From contig NZ_FUHT01000004.1 of the NCBI RefSeq assembly GCF_900155615.1, forward strand, positions 496,001 to 560,000: 64,000 nt of DNA, given 5' to 3'. The stretch's first letter is position 1. The number at the start of each line of letters is the position of its first letter. A program made the position numbers and the translations under genes. Positions 14,606 to 23,269 of this stretch are shown piece after piece. The stretch is from Massiliimalia massiliensis (GTDB lineage: Bacteria > Bacillota > Clostridia > Oscillospirales > Ruminococcaceae). Below the pieces are notes generated by a model that saw nothing but the letters and a program-made list of their open reading frames with translations, ran no database searches and was not told where the DNA came from.

Positions 14606-15365
14606 TCCGGTCGAGCGCGCCTTTTTCCAATCGGCTGACCTGCGCCTGGCTGATGCCGATCTCCTGCGCGACCTCCACCTGGGTTTTTCCCTGGAAAAAC
14701 CGCAGGGTCAGGATGGTTTTCTCGCGGTCATTGAGCTTGGTCAGCGCTTCCTTTAAAAGGATTTCACCGAGCCAGTCGTTTTCGTCGCTCTTGTCTCCAA
14801 GCTGATCCATGACATAGATAGTGTCCCCGCCGTCGGAATAGACAGGCTCATAGAGGGAGACCGGGTCGACGATGGCCTCCAGTGCGACGACAACGTCTGC
14901 TTTGGGCATATCCAGTTCTTTTGCGATCTCTTCGATAGAGGGTTCCCGGTCCAGGCTGCGGATCAGCTTTTCCTTTGCCTGCATCGCGCGGTATGCGGTA
15001 TCCTTAAGGGAACGGCTCACCCTGACAGAGTTGGAATTGTCGCGCAGAAACCTGCGGATTTCCCCGATGATCATCGGGACGCAATAGGTCGAGAAGCGAA
15101 CGTTAAAGCTGGTGTCAAAATTGTCGATCGCCTTCATCAGGCCGATACAGCCCACCTGGAACAGGTCGTCCAGGCTCTCGCCCCGGTTGGTAAAACGTTG
15201 GATTACGCTTAACACAAGCTTAAGGTTGCCGCTGATCAATTTTTCCCTTGCAGTTGGGTCGCCTTCTTTCATTTTGTTGAGGTATTCAATCCGTTCTTTT
15301 TCTTTGAGTACAGTTAGCTTGGATGTATTGATTCCGCTGATTTCTACCTTGTTAGCCCACATCAT
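14589..15365 (-). CDS. sigG: RNA polymerase sporulation sigma factor SigG
   Basis: Sigma-G directs late forespore transcription (SASPs, germination proteins). The 258-aa protein begins MMWANKVEISGINTSKL, characteristic of SigG. Region 2 follows (NLKLVLSVIQRF...DDLFQVGCIGLMKAIDNFD), then region 3 and region 4 with the helix-turn-helix TQVEVAQEIGISQAQVSRLE. SigF and SigG are close relatives; the N-terminus and the YSDGGDTIYVMDQ insert favour SigG. It is transcribed alone on the minus strand. The SASP gene at 62.4 kb is an expected target. Confidence 0.95.
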   Translation of the reverse strand: MMWANKVEISGINTSKLTVLKEKERIEYLNKMKEGDPTAREKLISGNLKLVLSVIQRFTNRGESLDDLFQVGCIGLMKAIDNFDTSFNVRFSTYCVPMIIGEIRRFLRDNSNSVRVSRSLKDTAYRAMQAKEKLIRSLDREPSIEEIAKELDMPKADVVVALEAIVDPVSLYEPVYSDGGDTIYVMDQLGDKSDENDWLGEILLKEALTKLNDREKTILTLRFFQGKTQVEVAQEIGISQAQVSRLEKGALDRIKEQI

Positions 15366-15528
15366 TGATTACCTGCCTTTTTCGATGAATTACATCAGGA
15401 AGTATGAACAGGAAATTGAAAAATCAAACAGATGGTAAAAATTAACGGTTTCTTTTTGCTTTCTTTTACTTATTGACGAAGTCGTTGTTCATCAGCCCAA
15501 ATACCAAAAGGGAGGCTTTTGCTTCGCC

Positions 15529-15556
15529 TTGACGAAAAAAATAGATGTGTTATAAT
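15529..15556 (+). promoter_or_regulatory. Promoter of the MATE transporter gene
   Basis: TTGACG (15529-15534), 16 nt, TATAAT (15551-15556). Confidence 0.82.
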
Positions 15557-15568
15557 AGCTTTAAGGAC

Positions 15569-15607
15569 AATATTCTTCTCCCGGCCCGGAGAAGGATATT
15601 TTATTTT
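15569..15607 (+). promoter_or_regulatory. Terminator-like hairpin in the MATE leader
   Basis: A 13-bp stem AATATTCTTCTCC/GGAGAAGGATATT (15569-15581 with 15588-15600) with loop CGGCCC is followed by TTATTTT. It begins about six bases after the likely transcription start, so it is either an attenuator or a 5'-protecting hairpin. Confidence 0.6.
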
Positions 15608-15636
15608 GCATCAATAAAAAATATGGGGATGAAAAA

Positions 15637-17009
15637 TTGTCTGCACAAACAAATGATTTAGGAACGTTTCCTGTACATAAGCTTCTGCTGCGGCTGGCGG
15701 CACCGGCTATTCTGGCACAGCTCATTAACGCACTGTACAATATTGTGGACAGAATCTATATCGGAAATATGTCTGGAATCGGCCATTTGGCGATTACCGG
15801 CGTTGGGCTGACCTTTCCGATTATCACGCTGATCGCTGCGTTTGCCTGTATGGTAGGGATGGGCGGAGCGCCGCTGATGTCGATGAGCCTTGGGGAAAAG
15901 AATCTGCAAAAGGCACAGAAAATACTCTCTACCTGTATGGTAACGCTGGCGGCTTTGGCTGTTGTTTTGACGGCGGCCTTCCTGATCTGGAAAATCCCTT
16001 TTTTATATGCGTTCGGCGCAAGCGATGATACGATTTCCTTTGCGGATGAATACATCAGTATTTATTTGATGGGCAGCATCTTTGTCATGATTTCTCTGGG
16101 GCTAAACAGCTTTATCACAGCACAGGGCTTTTCAAAAACCGGGATGCTGACTGTAGTAATCGGAGCTGTGGCAAATATTATCCTTGATCCGGTATTTATC
16201 TTTGTATTTGATTTAGGTGTGCGCGGTGCGGCGATTGCTACGGTTATTTCCCAGGGAATATCTGCGGCGTGGGTGCTTGCGTTCCTTTTCGGCAAAAAGA
16301 CTACTGTCAAGGTGAGACTAAAAAATTGCGGATTGACTGGAAGTTATTAGGCGCCGTCCTGGCTCTGGGAATCTCACCGTTCATTACGCAGTCGACGGAA
16401 AGCCTGGTTATGCTTGTTTTAAATACATTATTGCAGCATTATGGGAATGATTATTATGTGGGTGCAATGACAATCATATCAAGTGTATCGCAGGTAACAA
16501 TGATGCCGCTGATGGGCTTGACCCAGGGTGCGCAGCCGATTTTGAGCTATAATTACGGCGCTGGGCAGTTCGGCCGGGTACGAAAAGGGTACAAGCTTTT
16601 GATGCGCTATTGTGTTTCCTATGCCTTTTTGCTCTGGCTGAGCTTTCTGCTTGTCCCGCAAATCTATATCCATCTTTTCAACAGTGAACCGCATTTAGTC
16701 AGTACGGCTGTTCCGGCTCTTCGGATTCAGATGGGATGTATCTTTGCGATGGGAGTACAGAACGGCTGCCAGCAAACCTTCCTTGCGTTGGGCAGAGCTA
16801 AGATATCACTGTTTTTGGCACTGCTGCGGAAAATTGTGATATTAATCCCGCTTGCGTGTATTTTGCCCTTGTTTATGGGTGTGAACGGTGTCTTTTATGC
16901 ACAGCCGGTGGCTGACCTCCTTGCGGCCAGCAGTACTGCGGCCTGCTTTGCCGTCTTTTATCATAAACACCTGAAAAATGCCGGGAAAGCGTTGCGGGAG
17001 GAAACTTAA
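15637..17009 (+). pseudogene. MATE-family multidrug/Na+ antiporter, split by a one-base frameshift
   Basis: Two adjoining frames together give one normal-length MATE exporter of about 457 aa. The first (15637-16350; TTG start with GGGGAT upstream) carries the N-terminal half, beginning HKLLLRLAAPAILAQLINAL; the second (coding from about 16321 to 17009) carries LRIDWKLLGAVLALGISPF and the C-terminal half. They join cleanly if the A6 run at 16320-16325 were A7, giving KVRLKKLRIDWK. MATE proteins export cationic drugs in exchange for Na+ or H+. As written the gene would make only a truncated protein of 237 aa. A recent mutation, a slippery site or a sequencing indel are all possible. Confidence 0.85.
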
Positions 17010-17139
17010 CAAGATATAAAAAGCACAAACGGTTTGTTTTGTGCATCTTTATCAGTTTGTTCTACTAGTATGAAAACTTTGTTAAGAAAATAACCAAATT
17101 TTTGTTTTTTGTGCGGAAATTGTTGATCCCGCATTGAAA

Positions 17140-17169
17140 TTGACAAACAATTCAGTTATAATGTATAAG
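17140..17169 (+). promoter_or_regulatory. Promoter of oadG-oadB
   Basis: TTGACA (17140-17145), 18 nt, TATAAG (17164-17169) with TG just upstream; the start codon follows after 60 nt. Confidence 0.65.
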
Positions 17170-17228
17170 AAGAAATTTTGAATAATCCGTGATCTATGGA
17201 TGAATTTGTGTAAAGGAGTTGGAATGTT

Positions 17229-17603
17229 ATGGATTGGAGTTGGGCGGATACTTTTAACGTAGCGATTACAGGTATTGTCGTTGTATTCATTGCGTTGGTT
17301 GTCCTGATTTTGATTGTGTGGATTGTTGGTAAGATTTTTGAATCTATTGACACAAAAAAAAACGGCAATAGCACAGGAAACGGAAAATCAGAAGTAGCGG
17401 TTGTTTCTGCTCCGAAAGCCGCAGCGCCTTTGGCAGAGGACGGCTTGACCGACGAGGTTGTTGCCGCCATTACTGCCGCAATTGCCTGTGTCATGACTGA
17501 AAATGGAGTTGTAAAACCGTTCCGGGTGAAAACCATTCAGCGTGTTGGTTCGCGCAATGTGTGGAATATGGCTGGGCTGATGGAGAATACCCGTCCGTTT
17601 TAA
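17229..17603 (+). CDS. Na+-translocating decarboxylase gamma subunit (OadG-like)
   Basis: This is the small membrane-anchor subunit of a biotin-dependent Na+-pumping decarboxylase. The 124-aa protein has one N-terminal helix (about 12-36: GIVVVFIALVVLILIVWIVG), a flexible Asn/Gly/Ala linker, and a C-terminal segment (VVAAITAAIACVMTENG, NVWNMAGLMENTRPF) shared by OadG proteins in Clostridia. It lies 32 nt before the beta subunit. No alpha (carboxyltransferase) or biotin-carrier gene is in the window, so the substrate (oxaloacetate, methylmalonyl-CoA or glutaconyl-CoA) cannot be fixed. Confidence 0.85.
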   Translation: MDWSWADTFNVAITGIVVVFIALVVLILIVWIVGKIFESIDTKKNGNSTGNGKSEVAVVSAPKAAAPLAEDGLTDEVVAAITAAIACVMTENGVVKPFRVKTIQRVGSRNVWNMAGLMENTRPF

Positions 17604-17635
17604 GAATAGGAAAATAACGCAAGGAGAGAAAAACT

Positions 17636-18913
17636 ATGTCGATGTTTTTAGAGAGCATGGGCGATATGCTGACCCAGTCCGGGTTTGCGGCATTTTTTCA
17701 GGATGGCGGTTGGAAAAACCTCATCATGATTGCCATTGCCTGTGTCCTGATGTATTTAGCAATTGTAAAACAGTACGAACCCTTGTTGCTTCTGCCGATT
17801 GCGTTCGGTATGCTGCTCGTAAACATTCCTTTAGGCGGGGTTATGGATTATCCGAAGATGATATTTGAGCCTCAGTCTGCAATGGATGCTGCCAAGCATT
17901 TCCCGTTAATCGATGTCAATACGGGAACGGAAACCTTTCAGGTTTTTCAAAATCTCGAAAAACAGACAAACGGCGGTTTGCTGTACTATCTGTACCAGGG
18001 CGTTAAGCTGGGGATTTATCCGCCGCTGATCTTCTTAGGGATCGGCTGTATGACCGATTTCGGCCCGTTGATTGCAAATCCGAAATCCTTTATCCTGGGT
18101 GCTGCTGCACAGCTTGGTATTTTCATTACTTTTATTGGAGCGCTTGCAATTTCCGAGATCGGAATCCCGGGACTTACCTTTACACCGGAACAGGCCGCTT
18201 CTATCGCAATCATCGGCGGTGCTGACGGCCCGACCGCGATTTACACAACCGGTAAGCTGGCTCCGGAGCTTTTAGGCCCGATTGCCGTCGCCGCATATTC
18301 CTATATGGCGTTGGTACCGGTTATCCAGCCTCCGATTATGAAGCTTTTAACTACCAAGAAAGAACGTTTGGTTGTAATGGAACAGCTCCGTCCGGTTTCC
18401 AAAACCGAAAAAATCCTGTTCCCGATCATTGTTACCTTGGTTGTATGCTGCTTAGTACCGTCTGCTACTCCGCTGATCGGTATGCTGATGCTCGGCAACC
18501 TCTTTAAAGAGAGCGGCGTTGTTGACCGTTTGGTCAAGACCGCTCAGAACGAGCTGATGAACATCGTCACTATCTTCCTGGGCGTAACCGTTGGTGCGAC
18601 TGCCAATGCGGAAACCTTCCTGAGCCCGCAGACAATTGCGATTATCTTCCTTGGATTATTTGCATTCTGTGTTGGTACGGCGGGAGGCGTCCTTTTCGGA
18701 AAGTTGATGTATATCTTTACCAAGGGAAAGGTAAACCCGTTGATTGGTTCCGCTGGTGTTTCTGCGGTTCCGATGGCAGCCCGTGTATCTCAGAAGGTTG
18801 GCGCTGCGGAAAAACCGACCAACTTCCTGCTCATGCATGCAATGGGTCCGAACGTCGCTGGCGTAATCGGTTCTGGCGTTGCTGCCGGTGTCTTAATTAG
18901 TATTTTTGGATAA
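17636..18913 (+). CDS. oadB: Na+-translocating decarboxylase beta subunit
   Basis: This membrane subunit couples decarboxylation of carboxybiotin to Na+ export. The 425-aa protein has nine or more membrane helices and the family stretches FLGIGCMTDFGPLIANPK, IIGGADGPTAIYTT and GSAGVSAVPMAARVSQK, which carry the Asp and Ser residues of the Na+ path. It is expressed with the gamma subunit. Just downstream lies the rnf operon, a second ion-pumping system, behind its own promoter. The symbol is by family; the same subunit serves several decarboxylases (MmdB, GcdB). Confidence 0.93.
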   Translation: MSMFLESMGDMLTQSGFAAFFQDGGWKNLIMIAIACVLMYLAIVKQYEPLLLLPIAFGMLLVNIPLGGVMDYPKMIFEPQSAMDAAKHFPLIDVNTGTETFQVFQNLEKQTNGGLLYYLYQGVKLGIYPPLIFLGIGCMTDFGPLIANPKSFILGAAAQLGIFITFIGALAISEIGIPGLTFTPEQAASIAIIGGADGPTAIYTTGKLAPELLGPIAVAAYSYMALVPVIQPPIMKLLTTKKERLVVMEQLRPVSKTEKILFPIIVTLVVCCLVPSATPLIGMLMLGNLFKESGVVDRLVKTAQNELMNIVTIFLGVTVGATANAETFLSPQTIAIIFLGLFAFCVGTAGGVLFGKLMYIFTKGKVNPLIGSAGVSAVPMAARVSQKVGAAEKPTNFLLMHAMGPNVAGVIGSGVAAGVLISIFG

Positions 18914-18921
18914 TGATTTTG

Positions 18922-18953
18922 AAACAGGCTTGCTTATGCAGGCCTGTTTTTTT
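18922..18953 (+). terminator. Terminator after oadB
   Basis: 12-bp stem AAACAGGCTTGC/GCAGGCCTGTTT (18922-18933 with 18938-18949, one G-T) with loop TTAT, then TTTT. Confidence 0.9.
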
Positions 18954-19026
18954 GTGTCAATTTTTATTCTTGTTAATTATAACAAAAATTTACATAGAAT
19001 CTTGTGTCAGTAATTGTCTATTAATC

Positions 19027-19055
19027 TTGATTTTAGGAAAGTAAAATGCTAAAAT
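19027..19055 (+). promoter_or_regulatory. Promoter of the rnf operon
   Basis: TTGATT (19027-19032), 17 nt, TAAAAT (19050-19055) with an extended TGC. The likely start is about 100 nt before rnfC. Confidence 0.75.
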
Positions 19056-19068
19056 AAAAAGGTATTGG

Positions 19069-19093
19069 GTTCCTTTCCTGCATGGAGAGGAAC
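19069..19093 (+). promoter_or_regulatory. Structured 5' leader of rnfC
   Basis: 10-bp stem GTTCCTTTCC/GGAGAGGAAC (19069-19078 with 19084-19093, one G-T), loop TGCAT, followed by a second weaker hairpin around TTCCGG/CCGGGAA. There is no T-run, so it is not a terminator. Its role is unknown. Confidence 0.45.
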
Positions 19094-19160
19094 TGGTGGC
19101 AATCATGCGGTTCCGGAAGAGTCCGGGAAGAATAAAAGGGGAAAGGCATGGTATCAGTTT

Positions 19161-20477
19161 ATGGCAATTATCAAAAGCATGCGCTCTTTAAAGGGGGTTC
19201 ATGTGCCGCATTGCAAAAATACGGAGCAGCTGGCCTCTGTCGTATTTCGCGACGTATCCGAAGTAATCATCCCAATGCAGCAGCATATGGGCGCTCCGTG
19301 TAAGCCGACTGTCAAAGCTGGCAACCTGGTCAAGCTGGGAGACAAAATCGGCGATACAGAGGAATTTTTCTCAGCGCCGATTCACGCGAGCTGCTCCGGA
19401 AAGGTGCTGCGCGTGGATGATTTCTGGACAGTCAACGGCGTTCAGACAAAGGCGGTGGTCATCCAAAACGACGGTGAATATACGGTCAGTGATTCGGTGA
19501 AAAAACCGTTTATTAGCGATAAGGATGATTTTATCGCCGCGATCAGAGAATCCGGCGCGGTCGGTTTAGGCGGCGCGGGTTTTCCGGTTCATGTGAAGCT
19601 TGCTTATAAAAATCCGGAAATTATTGATAAGCTGGTCATCAACGCGGCAGAATGCGAACCATATATCACCTCCGACTATCGGGAGTGCCTGGAAAATACC
19701 GACGCGGTTTTAGAAGGAATTAAGGCGGTTAAAAAATATCTCAACATCAAACAGGTTTATTTCGGCATTGAAGCCAACAAGCCGGAAGCATTAAGGCTTT
19801 TGGATGAAAAGACTGCGGATGATCCGAATTTCCATGTTGTCCAGTTAAAACAGCTTTACCCGCAGGGAGCGGAGAAATCCATTATTTATGCCACCACCGG
19901 GATTAAGGTCAAGGCCGGGAAGCTTCCGGCAGACTGCGGCGTAATTGTAATGAACGTTTCCTCAGCAGGTTTTATCGGGAAATACCTGGAAACCGGTATG
20001 CCGCTGGTGTCCAAACGGATTACGGTAGACGGCGACAGCGTTGGAAATCCCCAGAATCTGATTGTACCGATCGGCACGCCGATCCGCGCTGTATTGGAAT
20101 ACTGCGACGGAGATCTTGGATGTAAGAAGCTGCTGATGGGCGGCCCGATGATGGGAACTCCGGTCAATTCGGTGGATACGCCGGTCATCAAAAATAATAA
20201 TGCGATTCTGGTCTTTTCCCATAATGATATCCTGGGAAAACAGACAACCTCCTGCATCCGCTGCGGAAAATGTGTTTCTGTCTGTCCGATGGGCCTGATG
20301 CCCACTATGCTGGAAAAGGCATATGACCGGAAGGACGCGGACGCGTTAAACAGCCTTCAGATCAATCTGTGCATCAACTGCGGCTGCTGCAGCTTTATCT
20401 GCCCGGCCAAACGCCAGCTTGCTCAGAAAAATCAGTTGGCAAAGGCATTTGCACGGAAGAATACGAAAAAATCGTAA
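19161..20477 (+). CDS. rnfC: Rnf complex subunit C (ferredoxin:NAD+ oxidoreductase)
   Basis: RnfC is the peripheral NADH-binding subunit of the ion-pumping Rnf complex. It has 438 aa from ATG 19161 (MAIIKSMRSLKGVHVPHCK); GGGGAAAGG lies about 13 nt upstream, so the start is not certain. The flavin/NAD domain shows GAVGLGGAGFPVHVKL and NAAECEPYITSDYR. Two 4Fe-4S sites are at the C-terminus: CIRCGKCVSVCPMGL and CINCGCCSFICPAKR. It is first in the operon rnfC-D-G-E-A-B, the order usual in Clostridia. Confidence 0.95.
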   Translation: MAIIKSMRSLKGVHVPHCKNTEQLASVVFRDVSEVIIPMQQHMGAPCKPTVKAGNLVKLGDKIGDTEEFFSAPIHASCSGKVLRVDDFWTVNGVQTKAVVIQNDGEYTVSDSVKKPFISDKDDFIAAIRESGAVGLGGAGFPVHVKLAYKNPEIIDKLVINAAECEPYITSDYRECLENTDAVLEGIKAVKKYLNIKQVYFGIEANKPEALRLLDEKTADDPNFHVVQLKQLYPQGAEKSIIYATTGIKVKAGKLPADCGVIVMNVSSAGFIGKYLETGMPLVSKRITVDGDSVGNPQNLIVPIGTPIRAVLEYCDGDLGCKKLLMGGPMMGTPVNSVDTPVIKNNNAILVFSHNDILGKQTTSCIRCGKCVSVCPMGLMPTMLEKAYDRKDADALNSLQINLCINCGCCSFICPAKRQLAQKNQLAKAFARKNTKKS

Positions 20478-20513
20478 TGGATATGGATGAATGTTTGGAG
20501 AGAAGGAGAGCCT

Positions 20514-21440
20514 ATGGGAAACTTTGTTGTTACACCGTCCCCGCATATTACCAGCAACAATAAAACCAGCATCATTATGCGGGATGTGGTGATCGCTTTA
20601 ATGCCGGCATTGGTCGCGGCGAATGTAGTGTTTGGAATCCGCGCGCTGCTGGTAACGGCGGTATGTGTTTTATCCTGTGTTTTATTTGAATATCTAAGCC
20701 GTCTGGTCATGAAAAAGGAGAATACTATTTCTGACCTGAGCGCAGTCGTAACTGGCGTGCTGCTCGCGTACAATCTTCCTGTAACCATTCCGCTGTGGAT
20801 CGCGGTAATTGGTTCCTTTATCGCAATTGTTGTGGTAAAGCAGATGTTTGGCGGAATCGGGCAGAACTTTGCAAATCCTGCTTTAACGGCAAGAATTGTG
20901 CTGTTTGCTTCCTTTGCAGTACATATGACAAATTGGGTAGAGCCTTTTGCTGTGGATACTGTATCCTCGGCGACTCCGCTTCTGGATATTGAGCATGCGG
21001 ATACCTTGGCGCTGTTTTTGGGGAACGTCCCGGGCTGTCTTGGTGAAACCAGCGCGCTCGCGCTTTTGATCGGCGGGGTATACCTGGTAATTCGGAAGGT
21101 GATTAGCCCTGTAATCCCTGTCACTTATATCGGGACGGTATTCGTTCTGTCCTATCTATTTGGGTCTGACCCGGTGAATCAGATCCTGGCTGGCGGATTG
21201 ATGCTGGGCGCAATTTTCATGGCGACTGATTATGCGACTACGCCGATCACGACCAAAGGAAAGCTGATCTTTGCTTTTGGGTGCGGGCTGATGACCGTCG
21301 CGATCCGCCTGTATGGGGCCTACCCGGAGGGCGTGTCGTTCTCTATCCTGTTTATGAATCTTTTGACTCCGTTGATTGACCGCGCTACCAAAGCAAAACC
21401 GTTTGGTGTAGAAAAGGTTCGGAAGGGGGCGGAAAAATAA
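20514..21440 (+). CDS. rnfD: Rnf complex subunit D
   Basis: RnfD is an integral membrane subunit with covalently bound FMN, related to NqrB. It has 308 aa from ATG 20514 (AAGGAG upstream; the frame opens at 20487). It has about nine helices. Seen motifs are TPSPHITSNNKTSIIMRDVVIALMP (start), GGIGQNFANPAL, and VDTVSSATPL, which holds the Ser/Thr that carries FMN in this family. The stop overlaps the rnfG start (TAATG). Confidence 0.94.
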   Translation: MGNFVVTPSPHITSNNKTSIIMRDVVIALMPALVAANVVFGIRALLVTAVCVLSCVLFEYLSRLVMKKENTISDLSAVVTGVLLAYNLPVTIPLWIAVIGSFIAIVVVKQMFGGIGQNFANPALTARIVLFASFAVHMTNWVEPFAVDTVSSATPLLDIEHADTLALFLGNVPGCLGETSALALLIGGVYLVIRKVISPVIPVTYIGTVFVLSYLFGSDPVNQILAGGLMLGAIFMATDYATTPITTKGKLIFAFGCGLMTVAIRLYGAYPEGVSFSILFMNLLTPLIDRATKAKPFGVEKVRKGAEK

Positions 21441-21988
21441 TGGGAAAGGCAAAAAGCATTATCATCCCAACCCTGGTTTTGACCATTATTTCTGTCTTAG
21501 TCGCGGTTCTGCTCGCCTTTACCTATAACGCGACCGGCGTAGGCAATATCCAGCCGGGTCTCAGCGAGGAAGAATGTGTGGAATTTGCACCATTGGTTTT
21601 TCCGGATTCGGAAAAACTTGAGAAGGTTGACTACCAGTCCGACCAGGCAGATCTGCTGGGTGTATATCAAAATGCTTCCGGCGACGGAGTTGCGCTGCAT
21701 ATCCAGACAGTCGGTTATGCGGGAAAAGGCACTCCGATCGAAGCACTGGTGGGGTTTGACTTAGAGGGGGCTATCACAGGCGTCGCAATTGTGTCCTGCG
21801 GGGAGACCCCGGGCCTCGGTACACGGGTTGAGGACGCCGAATATTTGGAAAACTATGTTGGGGTCAGCGGGACTGCCGATTCGGTGGATACCATTACCGG
21901 CGCGACGATCTCGTCCACAGCGCTGAGGAATGGAGTTAATTTTGCACTCCAGCAATTTGAAGCAGTGAAAGGGGAGGTGCTGGCATGA
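21440..21988 (+). CDS. rnfG: Rnf complex subunit G
   Basis: RnfG is an extracytoplasmic FMN-binding subunit anchored by one N-terminal helix (about 5-28). The 182-aa protein has the flavinylation motif DTITGATISSTAL, with Thr156 as the predicted FMN attachment site, and the conserved CGETPGLGTR. It overlaps rnfD by 1 nt and rnfE by 4 nt, indicating tight translational coupling. Flavinylation would need an ApbE-type transferase, not found in this window. Confidence 0.95.
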   Translation: MGKAKSIIIPTLVLTIISVLVAVLLAFTYNATGVGNIQPGLSEEECVEFAPLVFPDSEKLEKVDYQSDQADLLGVYQNASGDGVALHIQTVGYAGKGTPIEALVGFDLEGAITGVAIVSCGETPGLGTRVEDAEYLENYVGVSGTADSVDTITGATISSTALRNGVNFALQQFEAVKGEVLA

Positions 21989-22656
21989 GGAACTGGAAAA
22001 CATTCAGCAAAGGAATTCTGGAAGAAAACCCGGTTCTGGTAATGCTTCTGGGTACCTGCCCGACTTTGGCTACCACGACGCTTGCGATGACCGGCGTTGG
22101 GATGGGGCTGGCGACCACCTTTGTATTGGTCTGCTCCAACATTGTTATTTCCCTGCTCAAGAGGGTCATTCCCAAGGAAGTGCGCCTTCCGTGTTTTATC
22201 GTTGTTATCGCTGGCTTTGTAACCTTTGTCAGCTTTATCCTGCAGTCCTATCTCCCAAGCCTTTATGATTCGCTCGGCATTTTCCTTTCCCTGATTGTAG
22301 TAAACTGCATTATTTTAGGGCGTGCGGAAATGTTTGCGAGTAAAAATTCAGTTGGTGCTTCTGCACTCGACGGACTTGGGATGGGAATCGGCTTCACGCT
22401 GGCGTTGTTTGTGATCGGATCGATCCGTGAAATCTTAGGAATGGGTTCGTTCCTCGGGTTCTCCTTCGGCGATTGGTATGAACCGATGCTGTTCTTTATC
22501 ACCCCAGCCGGCGGCTTTTTTGTCTTTGGTGTGGTGATTGCTGTCGTGAACATTATCATCCGCGCGATGCACCGTAAGCCAAAGGAAAAGTTTGGCTGTG
22601 ACGGATGCCCGAACCAGGCGAACTGCACCAATCAGGAAGGAGGCTGCAACGCATAA
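21985..22656 (+). CDS. rnfE: Rnf complex subunit E
   Basis: RnfE is a six-helix membrane subunit homologous to RnfA and NqrD/E. Together, RnfA and RnfE hold an intramembrane iron-sulfur centre. The 223-aa protein opens with FSKGILEENPVLVMLLGTCP, with a conserved Cys in the first helix. The last 20 residues, after the final helix, are cysteine-rich (CDGCPNQANC and a further Cys pair region), an extra possible metal site outside the membrane core. The stop codon shares a base with the rnfA start. Confidence 0.94.
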   Translation: MRNWKTFSKGILEENPVLVMLLGTCPTLATTTLAMTGVGMGLATTFVLVCSNIVISLLKRVIPKEVRLPCFIVVIAGFVTFVSFILQSYLPSLYDSLGIFLSLIVVNCIILGRAEMFASKNSVGASALDGLGMGIGFTLALFVIGSIREILGMGSFLGFSFGDWYEPMLFFITPAGGFFVFGVVIAVVNIIIRAMHRKPKEKFGCDGCPNQANCTNQEGGCNA

Positions 22657-23255
22657 TGGATTTAATGAAAGAAATGCTGGTAATCTTGTTCAGCGCGATC
22701 TTGGTTGATAACTTTGTACTGAGCAAGTTCATGGGAATCTGCCCGTTTTTGGGCGTTTCGAAAAAGATGGATTCGGCGGTCGGCATGGGCGGCGCAGTTA
22801 TCTTTGTTATGCTGATGGCTTCCGCCATGACCTATCCGATTTATACCTTCCTGTTGGTTCCAAACCATCTGGAATATCTCAACACGATGGCTTTTATCCT
22901 GGTAATTGCACTGTTTGTCCAGCTGGTTGAGATTATCCTAAAACGCTTTATCAAGCCGCTGTATAATTCTTTGGGGGTATATCTCCCGCTGATTACGACA
23001 AACTGCGCGGTTTTGGGCGTAACCCTGTTAAACGTGGAAAACGAATATAATTTCCTTTCCTCTATGGTGAACTCTCTGGGCGCGGGTCTTGGCTTTACCC
23101 TGGCGCTGATCCTGTTTGCGGGAGTCCGGGAACGGGTAGAGGCGGCGGATGTGCCGGAAACGTTTAAGGGCGTCCCGATTACGCTGATTGCGGCGAGTAT
23201 TGTAGCTGTTTCATTTATGGGCTTTAACGGCCTGGTTACTGGTATCTTTGGATAA
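22656..23255 (+). CDS. rnfA: Rnf complex subunit A
   Basis: RnfA is the other six-helix membrane subunit. It has 199 aa from ATG 22656, which overlaps the rnfE stop (TAATG) and has AAGGAGG upstream; the frame opens earlier at 22605 but inside rnfE. Family motifs are AILVDNFVLSKFMGICPFLGVSKK and YLPLITTNCAVLGVTLL, each with a conserved Cys next to the helix that binds the intramembrane cluster. Confidence 0.95.
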   Translation: MDLMKEMLVILFSAILVDNFVLSKFMGICPFLGVSKKMDSAVGMGGAVIFVMLMASAMTYPIYTFLLVPNHLEYLNTMAFILVIALFVQLVEIILKRFIKPLYNSLGVYLPLITTNCAVLGVTLLNVENEYNFLSSMVNSLGAGLGFTLALILFAGVRERVEAADVPETFKGVPITLIAASIVAVSFMGFNGLVTGIFG

Positions 23256-23269
23256 GGAGGAAAACGATT

